A stretch of 6,416 nt of DNA from an uncultured Veillonella sp. (GTDB lineage Bacteria; Bacillota; Negativicutes; Veillonellales; Veillonellaceae). Location: NCBI GenBank assembly GCA_959608595.1, contig CAUHTB010000041.1:1-6416 (forward strand), given 5' to 3'. Below, in pieces: positions 1-5,188 of this stretch. Positions within the stretch are counted from its first letter, which is position 1, and every line of letters begins with the position of its first letter. The position numbers and the translations under genes are program-made. The notes below the pieces were generated by a model that searched no databases, was not told where the DNA came from, and worked only from the letters and a program-made list of their open reading frames with translations.

Positions 1-43
1 AATATAAATCAATTAACAGTTCTTGTCCTAATGCTTCTGCCAT
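1..43 (-). CDS. speD: N-terminus of probable S-adenosylmethionine decarboxylase proenzyme (partial)
   Basis: Only the first 14 codons are in the window, read leftward from the ATG at 43-41: MAEALGQELLIDLY, running off the left edge without a stop. The start is supported by a ribosome binding site reading AGAAGGTG on the minus strand (56-49) with a 5-base spacer, and by a promoter just upstream. The pattern LGxxLLxDLY resembles the opening of bacterial SpeD/SpeH proteins, where LG-H-LL-hydrophobic-LY usually precedes Gly/Asn-Cys. SpeD makes decarboxylated SAM for spermidine synthesis after self-cleavage to a pyruvoyl enzyme. Here Gln-Glu stands where Arg/Gln-His is common. That a gene starts here is fairly sure; the family assignment rests on 14 residues and is tentative. 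Confidence 0.5.
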   Translation of the reverse strand, partial: MAEALGQELLIDLY

Positions 44-78
44 AACAACACCTTCTTTCAGAAAAATATATCTTATTT

Positions 79-108
79 ATTATACCTAGAAATTAATATT
101 AAGTCCAA
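79..108 (-). promoter_or_regulatory. Sigma-A type promoter for the leftward gene
   Basis: On the minus strand a perfect TATAAT lies at 84-79, with TTGGAC at 108-103 as the -35 and an 18-base spacer. The predicted start near base 72 gives a leader of about 30 bases before the ATG at 43. The -35 word overlaps AGTCCAA (102-108 on the plus strand), one mismatch from a CtsR heptad. The -10 is strong; the -35 is only a partial match. Confidence 0.6.
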
Positions 109-139
109 TCATAGGAGAATGGATTAAAAAGTAAAGAAA

Positions 140-169
140 AAGTCAAAATCGTTTAGAGTGATTTGACTT
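140..169. promoter_or_regulatory. Inverted pair of CtsR-type heptads
   Basis: AAGTCAAA (140-147) and TTTGACTT (162-169) are exact reverse complements separated by 14 bases, so two AGTCAAA heptads face each other with centres 21 bp apart, about two helical turns. Known CtsR operators are direct repeats of RGTCAAA, so head-to-head placement is not the textbook form. The pair lies roughly 70-100 bases upstream of the predicted start of the leftward gene and about 145 bases upstream of the ctsR start. It could be an auxiliary operator for either gene. Function is inferred from the word match only. Confidence 0.4.
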
Positions 170-221
170 ATTAACAATATATAGAAAAACTCATGTTTAA
201 TCAAGCTTGTACTAAATTTAA

Positions 222-241
222 ATTATGTAAAAGTACATAAT
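222..241. repeat. Perfect 8-bp palindrome with 4-base centre
   Basis: ATTATGTA (222-229) and TACATAAT (234-241) are perfect inverted arms around AAAG. The element sits two bases before a GGTCAAA heptad (243-249) and about 40 bases upstream of the ctsR -35. It has no T-tract and is very AT-rich, so a terminator is unlikely. It could be a binding site for an unidentified regulator or chance symmetry in AT-rich DNA. Confidence 0.35.
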
Positions 242-242
242 A

Positions 243-272
243 GGTCAAATGTGAATACAATGAAGTTTGACT
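243..272. promoter_or_regulatory. Second inverted pair of CtsR-type heptads
   Basis: GGTCAAA (243-249) faces TTTGACT (266-272) across 16 bases, centres 23 bp apart. The right-hand heptad is followed by the one-mismatch minus-strand heptad ATTGACT (278-284), which doubles as the -35 of the ctsR promoter. On the minus strand these two heptads have 12-bp periodicity. CtsR bound here would lie against or over the -35 region. Assignment follows from the heptad word and its position upstream of ctsR. Confidence 0.5.
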
Positions 273-278
273 TTTATA

Positions 279-307
279 TTGACTAAGGTCAAATAGTCGA
301 ATATAAT
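279..307 (+). promoter_or_regulatory. Sigma-A promoter of the ctsR-mcsA-mcsB-clpC operon
   Basis: TTGACT (279-284) and a perfect TATAAT (302-307) are separated by exactly 17 bases, close to the ideal housekeeping promoter. The predicted start is near base 314, giving a leader of about 58 bases to the ctsR ATG. CtsR-type heptads overlap the -35, fill the spacer and lie just past the start point, as expected for steric repression. No CIRCE element (HrcA operator) is present, so HrcA control is not suggested. Confidence 0.85.
287..301 (+). promoter_or_regulatory. CtsR operator candidate inside the promoter spacer
   Basis: GGTCAAA (287-293), one base T, then AGTCGAA (295-301), a tandem pair with one mismatch in the second heptad. 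The established CtsR box is RGTCAAA-NAN-RGTCAAA, a 3-base gap and 10-bp period. Here the gap is 1 base and the period 8 bp. It lies between the -35 and -10, so occupancy should block RNA polymerase. The closely similar word CAAATAGTCRAA recurs at 325-336. Confidence 0.65.
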
Positions 308-321
308 AGAGTTGTATTAAA

Positions 322-336
322 GAACAAATAGTCAAA
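322..336 (+). promoter_or_regulatory. CtsR operator candidate in the ctsR leader
   Basis: GAACAAA (322-328), one base T, then a perfect AGTCAAA (330-336). It repeats the layout of the site at 287-301 exactly 35 bases downstream, with the same one-base gap; the shared core is CAAATAGTCRAA. The first heptad has two mismatches. It falls about 8-22 bases past the predicted transcription start, where a bound repressor would block escape. Confidence is lower than for the upstream site because only one half is perfect. Confidence 0.5.
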
Positions 337-371
337 AACTATAGTAAATATATTTTAAAGGGGTGTTTTTT

Positions 372-851
372 ATGAGTATGATAGCTGATAAAATAGAAAA
401 GTTTATATTGGATCGTATGCGTGAAGAACAAGAGAAATTAATCTTAAAACGTAATGAATTAGCCGATGAATTAGATTGCGCACCATCGCAAATTAGCTAT
501 GTACTAAGCACACGATTTTCTAATGAACGAGGTTTTGATGTGGAATCAAGACGTGGATTAGGTGGATATATTCGAATTACTAAATTAAATCCAGAAAATC
601 CCGGTTCTCTACCAGCTGTAACAACCTATCGTATTTATGAAGGTCAAAATACAGTGGATCCATTAATTGATATTAAAGATGTAGACCAATCATTGTTTCA
701 ATTATTGCAAGCTGAAAAAATTACTCGTCGTGAAGCTCAATTGATGCATAATTCTTTTGCTACATTGATCGAGAATACCGATATTGAACATCGTAATGAT
801 GCAATTCGTCAGCTCTATGCAACAATGGTGGATACACTACGGAAGGAGTGA
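372..851 (+). CDS. ctsR: CtsR, class III heat-shock transcriptional repressor
   Basis: A 159-residue protein, close to the usual CtsR length of about 150-155. It represses clp/mcs genes as a dimer at low temperature and is inactivated by heat and the McsA/McsB kinase. The N-terminal winged helix-turn-helix includes ELADELDCAPSQISYVLSTRF (residues 29-49, given here as ELADELDCAP then SQISYVLSTRF), followed by the wing RRGLGGYIRI (60-69). The helical C-terminal domain (about 80-159) is the dimerisation and McsB/ClpC contact region in relatives. The wing loop reads G62-L63-G64-G65 where most CtsR proteins have four glycines. The ATG at 372 is chosen because AAAGGGGTG (357-365) ends six bases before it. 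The in-frame GTG at 363 lies inside that ribosome binding site. An ATG at 378 is possible but more distant. The gene is autoregulated by the heptads upstream. Confidence 0.96.
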   Translation: MSMIADKIEKFILDRMREEQEKLILKRNELADELDCAPSQISYVLSTRFSNERGFDVESRRGLGGYIRITKLNPENPGSLPAVTTYRIYEGQNTVDPLIDIKDVDQSLFQLLQAEKITRREAQLMHNSFATLIENTDIEHRNDAIRQLYATMVDTLRKE

Positions 852-857
852 TGATCA

Positions 858-1397
858 ATGATATGTGATCATTGCCATAAGAATGAAGCTACCATTCATA
901 TGACTAATATCGTCAATAACCAAAAGACGGAACAACATTTTTGTGGTACTTGCGCTAGCAAGTTACAACAAGAGGGGAAATTATCCCCCTATAGTTCTTT
1001 TATGAATGATATGTGGGATAATAGCTTTTTTACTAATGATTTTTTTAAAAACATGATTTATCCAGATAACTTATTAAAATCTCATCAATCAAAACGGTGT
1101 CCTCAGTGTGGTATTACTTATGACGAATTTAATCGAGTAGGTAAGTTTGGCTGTGGGCAATGTTATGAGACTTTTAATAGTGAAATAGATCCCTTATTAC
1201 AACGTATACAAGGTAGTTCTGAATATAAAGGAACTGTACCTAGTCGTGAAACTAATGTATTTAAAGCTAAACATGAAGTGAAGCGATTGCGTCATCAATT
1301 AGATACAGCAGTTCAAGCTGAAAACTTTGAAGAGGCTGCTATCTTAAGAGATAAAATTAAAGGATTAGAAGCCATCATCGATGGCGATAAAGAGTAG
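858..1397 (+). CDS. mcsA: McsA, zinc-binding activator of the McsB arginine kinase
   Basis: A 179-residue protein, near the usual 170-185. McsA binds zinc and activates McsB, and takes part in CtsR inactivation and in delivering substrates to ClpC. Four CxxC pairs are visible: C3/C6, C29/C32, C81/C84 and C99/C102, forming two probable zinc-binding treble or ribbon sites. The C-terminus (about 138-171) is a UVR motif with ENFEEAAILRD (155-165), a coiled segment like those in UvrB and ClpC. The start at 858 lies six bases after the ctsR stop (849-851), whose TGA overlaps the Shine-Dalgarno region GGAAGGAGTG (841-850). An ATG at 851 is in another frame. Tight spacing implies co-transcription and probable translational coupling with ctsR. 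Confidence 0.95.
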   Translation: MICDHCHKNEATIHMTNIVNNQKTEQHFCGTCASKLQQEGKLSPYSSFMNDMWDNSFFTNDFFKNMIYPDNLLKSHQSKRCPQCGITYDEFNRVGKFGCGQCYETFNSEIDPLLQRIQGSSEYKGTVPSRETNVFKAKHEVKRLRHQLDTAVQAENFEEAAILRDKIKGLEAIIDGDKE

Positions 1398-1406
1398 GAG
1401 GTTCTT

Positions 1407-2468
1407 ATGTTAGATACTATATTGGACTCTCCTTTAAGTCAGTGGTTACACCACGATACAGATGTGACAGATCACATTGTAATCTCTAGTCGTATTCGTT
1501 TGGCACGGAATTTTGATGGCCTATTATTTACAAATTGTAATGATATATCTGCTTTAGAAAAAGTAAATGCAATTTCTAGAGGGTTGCTGCAACCTTTGAA
1601 AGATGCAGACGGACATCAATATTCCAATATTAGTCTAGAGCAGTTAAGTCAAAGTGAGCGGGCTGTATTAGTAGAGAAACACTTAATGAGCCCAGCTCTT
1701 GAAGAAAAATTACCATATCGTAACTTAGTCGTATCTGATGATGCATCCATTGTAATTATGGTGAATGAAGAGGATCATTTACGTATCCAATCTATGGCTT
1801 CTGGACTTCAATTGCAACAGGCCTATGACCATGCAGTGCAAATTGATAAGGCTATCGAGGCAAAGCATCCCTATGCTTTTGATGAACGCTTTGGCTATTT
1901 GACGGCATGCCCTACAAATGTAGGACCCGGATTAAGAGCATCTGTCATGCTACATTTGCCTGCATTAACTATGTCTGGTCGAATTACACGACTCATTCGC
2001 AGCATCATTCAATTAGGATACTCTGTACGAGGTCTCTACGGCGAAGGCTCAGAGGCTTTAGGCGCTATATATCAAATTTCCAATCAACGTACGATGGGGA
2101 TAAGTGAAGAAGCAACGATTGAGCAATTAAGCAAGATTGTAGAAGGAATAATTGCGGAAGAGCGTAAATCTCGTCAATCTTTATTACATAATGATAAAGA
2201 AGGTTTAGAAGACGTTCTGTGGCGATCCTATGGTGTTCTACAATATGCACGACGTGTTAATGGTAAAGAAGCATTAACAAAGCTTAGTGATATTCAATTA
2301 GGCGTAGATTTAGATATCTTACCACTTTGGGGGAATGATACCTTCAATGAGTTGGTGGCAATAACTCGACCTAATTTCCTTACTAAATATTTAGGTAATG
2401 AAGATTTAACAGAGGCCGATCGCGATAGCTATCGAGCTAAAGTAATACGTCAAAAACTTTCAAAATAG
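1407..2468 (+). CDS. mcsB: McsB, protein-arginine kinase
   Basis: A 353-residue protein of the phosphagen-kinase fold. It transfers ATP phosphate to arginine side chains on CtsR and misfolded proteins, marking them for ClpCP. Visible motifs are the nucleotide-binding segment VISSRIRLARN (25-35), the catalytic acidic loop NEEDHLRIQ (120-128), and LTACPTNVGPGLRASV (165-180). The last contains C168, equivalent to the cysteine required in Bacillus McsB, and a phosphate-binding arginine. The C-terminal RDSYRA (339-344) matches the RDxxRA phosphoarginine-binding site (Arg337/Asp338/Arg341 in B. subtilis numbering), so allosteric sensing of phosphoarginine appears intact. The mcsA stop codon TAG is part of its Shine-Dalgarno AGGAGG (1396-1401), five bases before the ATG, indicating coupling. 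No key residue looks lost. Confidence 0.95.
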   Translation: MLDTILDSPLSQWLHHDTDVTDHIVISSRIRLARNFDGLLFTNCNDISALEKVNAISRGLLQPLKDADGHQYSNISLEQLSQSERAVLVEKHLMSPALEEKLPYRNLVVSDDASIVIMVNEEDHLRIQSMASGLQLQQAYDHAVQIDKAIEAKHPYAFDERFGYLTACPTNVGPGLRASVMLHLPALTMSGRITRLIRSIIQLGYSVRGLYGEGSEALGAIYQISNQRTMGISEEATIEQLSKIVEGIIAEERKSRQSLLHNDKEGLEDVLWRSYGVLQYARRVNGKEALTKLSDIQLGVDLDILPLWGNDTFNELVAITRPNFLTKYLGNEDLTEADRDSYRAKVIRQKLSK

Positions 2469-2499
2469 TATATATTTCACAAATACTCAATTGATATTC

Positions 2500-2520
2500 C
2501 AATGGTGTTTCCCACCATTG
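2500..2520 (+). other. Small hairpin in the mcsB-clpC gap
   Basis: CAATGGTG (2500-2507) and CACCATTG (2513-2520) form a perfect 8-bp stem with loop TTTCC. It lies in the only wide gap (109 bases) within the four-gene operon, 31 bases past the mcsB stop and 57 before the clpC start. No T-run follows on either strand, so it is not a standard intrinsic terminator. It could be an mRNA stabilising or processing element separating clpC abundance from the upstream genes. No CtsR heptad occurs in this gap. Confidence 0.5.
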
Positions 2521-2577
2521 TTCACATATATTTGAAGAGATACAATTACAATTTACATAGATAGAAGAGGTGATAGT

Positions 2578-5025
2578 ATGATGCAACGATTTACAGATGA
2601 TGCACAGCGTGTCCTTTCTTTTGCTCAAGAAGCTGCATTGGAGTTGGGACATGACTATGTAGGCACTGAACATGTACTCATCGGGCTGACAAAGGTTAAA
2701 AATGGTGTTGCGGCTAAGGCCTTAGAAGAGCTTGGTATAGTTACAGAAGATATTTTTGAAGCTGTAGAAGAGCAAGTGGGGCGCGGTAATAAAAAAGCAA
2801 CATCTATATATATGACGCCACGTGTTAAACATGTACTTGAGTTAGCTGTTCAAGTAGCTAACCGCATGAATCATAACTACGTTGGTACTGAGCATATTCT
2901 ACTCGGTTTACTCAGCGATGGCGGTGGTGTTGCAGTTGGAATTTTACGGGCTATGAATATTCGTACAGACGATATAGTAGAAGCGATTCGTCATATTCTG
3001 GGCTCTAGTAGTAATGGTGATGATGGTAGACAAGAAGGAGCGAATAACAATGGCGATTTAGGTGACTTAACCGATTTTGCTACAGATTTAAATGAGTCTG
3101 CGAAACAAGGTAAAATTGATCCTGTTATTGGTCGCGATACAGAAATTCAACGAGTTATTCAAATTCTTAGCCGTAGAACTAAAAATAATCCAGTTCTCAT
3201 TGGTGAACCTGGTGTAGGTAAAACAGCCATTGCCGAAGGTTTGGCTCAGCGTATTGTTACTGGTAATGTACCGGAGATTTTACGGAATAAGAGAATTATT
3301 TCCCTTAGCATTGGTTCTATGCTTGCTGGTGCAAAATACCGTGGCGAATTTGAAGAACGATTAAAAAAAGCGATTGATGAAGTACAACAACATGATGACA
3401 TGATTATCTTTATTGATGAAATCCATACTTTAGTTGGTGCCGGTGCCACTGAAGGGGCCATGGATGCAGCGAACATCTTGAAACCAGCTTTGGCACGCGG
3501 TGAATTCCAAGTTATTGGTGCTACAACCCTTGATGAATATAAAAAGCATATTGAAAAGGATGCCGCTTTAGAGCGTCGTTTCCAACCTGTTCAAGTAGGA
3601 GAACCTAACGAAGAGGATGCTCTTGAAATTCTAAAAGGCTTACGAGATCGCTATGAAGCGTTCCATAAGGCTAAAATAACGGATGAAGCTTTAAAAGCAG
3701 CTGTTACCTTATCCAGTAGATATATTACAGATCGTTTCTTGCCTGATAAGGCTATCGATGTGGTTGATGAGGCTGCATCTAAGGTCCGCATGAAAGTATT
3801 TTCTGCAGCACCAGATGTTAAGGCCTTAGAAGACCGACTCAATACAGTAAAGAAAGAAAAAGAAGCTGCTGTTACATCACAAGATTTTGAGAAGGCTGCT
3901 AAACTTCGTGACGAGGAGCAATCTTTAGTTAAGGAAATTGATGATAAAAAATCTGTAGCAAAAGAAGAAAGTGAGCAAAAGTTAGTAGTTACGGAAGACG
4001 ATATAGCAGCAGTCGTGGCACAATGGACGGGAATTCCAGTGGCTAAAATAGCAGACGAAGAATCCCAAACTTTACTCCATTTGGAAGAAGAGCTTCATAA
4101 ACGTGTAGTAGGTCAAGATGATGCTGTTACTGCTGTAGCTAAAGCTGTGCGCCGTGCAAGGGCTGGATTAAAGGATCCGAAACGTCCTATTGGTTCATTC
4201 TTATTCTTAGGTCCCACAGGGGTAGGTAAAACTGAACTAGCAAGAGCACTTGCGTCCTCCTTGTTCGGCGATGAATCTGCTATGATTCGACTTGATATGT
4301 CAGAATATATGGAAAAGCATACTGTATCACGCTTAGTTGGTGCCCCTCCAGGCTATGTGGGCTATGAAGAAGGCGGTCAACTAACAGATGCGGTGCGTCG
4401 TAAACCATATAGTGTTATTCTTCTCGATGAAGTAGAGAAAGCACATGCAGATTTCTTTAATATCTTGTTACAAGTTCTTGATGATGGTCGCCTTACTGAT
4501 AGTCAAGGTAGAACTGTAGATTTTAGAAATACAGTTATCATCATGACGAGTAACTTAGGTGCTAAAGCTTTACATAAGAACTCTTCAGAGCTTGGATTCT
4601 TAGCTCCTAAAAAATCTGAATCTTCTACAAATCAATCTAATAGTATAGATTTTAAAGAAGCTAAGAAATCTGTTATGGATGCTGTAAAACGTCATTTCAG
4701 ACCTGAGTTTTTAAATCGTATTGATGAAATGATTGTATTCCGGCCATTAACTGAAGAGGACTTAAAACACATTGTCTCTATCTTGATGAGTGATGTTACA
4801 AAACGCCTTAAAGAGCGTGAGCTTCAATTAGAAATCACATCTGAGGCGATGCAATTACTCGTTAAGGAAGGTTCTGATTTTACAATGGGGGCTCGACCAC
4901 TAAAACGAGCTATTCAACGATTAATTGAGGACCCTGTATCAGACCTTATTTTGAAAGGAGATGTTACAGAAGGAAAAACTATAAAAGTAGATGTCAAGGA
5001 TAACGAGATTGTTGTCAGCGTATAA
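2578..5025 (+). CDS. clpC: ClpC, AAA+ unfoldase of the ClpCP protease
   Basis: An 815-residue Hsp100 ATPase, the usual ClpC size. It unfolds substrates, including phosphoarginine-tagged ones, and feeds them to ClpP. Order: N-domain with two Clp repeats (about 3-140; each has the DYVGTEH or NYVGTEH signature); Asn/Gly-rich linker (143-162); AAA1 with Walker A GEPGVGKT (209-216), pore loop KYRGEF (253-258) and Walker B IIFIDE (276-281). The short ClpC middle domain holds a UVR motif (about 415-455, QDFEKAAKLRDE). AAA2 has Walker A GPTGVGKT (545-552), pore loop GYVG (592-595) and Walker B ILLDE (614-618). LGF at 672-674 is the ClpP-docking tripeptide. The short middle domain and docking loop separate it from ClpB. 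The start follows AAGAGGTGAT (2565-2574); ATG 2578 and the next codon ATG are both possible. Regulation is probably from the operon promoter. Confidence 0.97.
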   Translation: MMQRFTDDAQRVLSFAQEAALELGHDYVGTEHVLIGLTKVKNGVAAKALEELGIVTEDIFEAVEEQVGRGNKKATSIYMTPRVKHVLELAVQVANRMNHNYVGTEHILLGLLSDGGGVAVGILRAMNIRTDDIVEAIRHILGSSSNGDDGRQEGANNNGDLGDLTDFATDLNESAKQGKIDPVIGRDTEIQRVIQILSRRTKNNPVLIGEPGVGKTAIAEGLAQRIVTGNVPEILRNKRIISLSIGSMLAGAKYRGEFEERLKKAIDEVQQHDDMIIFIDEIHTLVGAGATEGAMDAANILKPALARGEFQVIGATTLDEYKKHIEKDAALERRFQPVQVGEPNEEDALEILKGLRDRYEAFHKAKITDEALKAAVTLSSRYITDRFLPDKAIDVVDEAASKVRMKVFSAAPDVKALEDRLNTVKKEKEAAVTSQDFEKAAKLRDEEQSLVKEIDDKKSVAKEESEQKLVVTEDDIAAVVAQWTGIPVAKIADEESQTLLHLEEELHKRVVGQDDAVTAVAKAVRRARAGLKDPKRPIGSFLFLGPTGVGKTELARALASSLFGDESAMIRLDMSEYMEKHTVSRLVGAPPGYVGYEEGGQLTDAVRRKPYSVILLDEVEKAHADFFNILLQVLDDGRLTDSQGRTVDFRNTVIIMTSNLGAKALHKNSSELGFLAPKKSESSTNQSNSIDFKEAKKSVMDAVKRHFRPEFLNRIDEMIVFRPLTEEDLKHIVSILMSDVTKRLKERELQLEITSEAMQLLVKEGSDFTMGARPLKRAIQRLIEDPVSDLILKGDVTEGKTIKVDVKDNEIVVSV

Positions 5026-5075
5026 AAAATATAAAATATACAGTTAATAACTTTCATATAAAAAATATGGGTTAA

Positions 5076-5108
5076 ATGGTATACTATAGAATGATGATAG
5101 TTAACCAT
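5076..5108. promoter_or_regulatory. Imperfect inverted repeat spanning the radA-proximal -10
   Basis: ATGGTATACTAT (5076-5087) and ATAGTTAACCAT (5097-5108) pair at 10 of 12 positions, with a 2-base mismatch in the middle and a 9-base spacer. The left arm contains the whole -10 element and the right arm falls just past the predicted start, a geometry typical of operators. Because the left arm is upstream of the start point it would act as DNA, not RNA. It does not match the Bacillus LexA or CtsR consensus. The regulator is unknown, and chance symmetry is possible. Confidence 0.35.
5077..5085 (+). promoter_or_regulatory. Extended -10 promoter in the clpC-radA gap
   Basis: TGGTATACT (5077-5085) is a TGnTATACT extended -10. 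No good -35 is seen at 16-18 bases upstream, which is AT-rich, but extended -10 promoters can do without one. The predicted start is near 5092. A transcript from here meets the hairpin at 5127-5159 before reaching radA at 5189. Confidence 0.5.
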
Positions 5109-5126
5109 GTAGTAAAATTATGCATA

Positions 5127-5167
5127 AAAGGTCATGAATGGTTATCATTCATGACCTTTCTTTTCTT
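5127..5167 (+). terminator. Rho-independent terminator between clpC and radA
   Basis: A perfect 14-bp stem, AAAGGTCATGAATG (5127-5140) with CATTCATGACCTTT (5146-5159), closes a GTTAT loop and is followed by CTTTTCTT (5160-5167). It lies about 100 bases past the clpC stop and should end the heat-shock operon transcript. It also lies between radA and every plausible promoter upstream of radA, so radA needs read-through or regulated antitermination. On the minus strand the stem is followed by only a short TTT, so bidirectional action is weak. Confidence 0.85.
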
Positions 5168-5188
5168 ATTAAAATATTTTGAGGCATT

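Noticed and set aside
163..183. TTGACT (163-168) with TATATA (178-183) as an upstream ctsR promoter
   Set aside because: The spacer is only 9 bases; no -10 is present at 16-18 bases.
328..342. Hairpin ATAGT-CAAAA-ACTAT in the ctsR leader
   Set aside because: Five A/T-rich pairs are too weak to be a convincing RNA structure, and the sequence is better explained by the AGTCAAA heptad.
363..371. GTG at 363 as the ctsR start (162 residues)
   Set aside because: The GTG is part of the Shine-Dalgarno run AAAGGGGTG; ATG 372 has the correct six-base spacing and gives a normal CtsR N-terminus.
44..371. CIRCE (HrcA) element in the operon control region
   Set aside because: No TTAGCACTC/GAGTGCTAA arms are present on either strand.
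355..374. FourU-like RNA thermometer formed by AAAGGGG and the following T-run
   Set aside because: The T-run lies only two bases downstream of the G-run, too close to fold back; no upstream T-run of suitable spacing pairs with the Shine-Dalgarno.
2437..2673. 78-residue minus-strand frame over the mcsB-clpC junction
   Set aside because: It is antisense to the mcsB end and clpC start, has no ribosome binding site and is Cys/Ser-rich in the way of a chance frame.
5148..5175. A radA promoter inside the terminator (TTCATG, 16 bases, TAAAAT)
   Set aside because: The -35 matches only 3 of 6 and the start would fall about 7 bases before the ATG, within or past the ribosome binding site.
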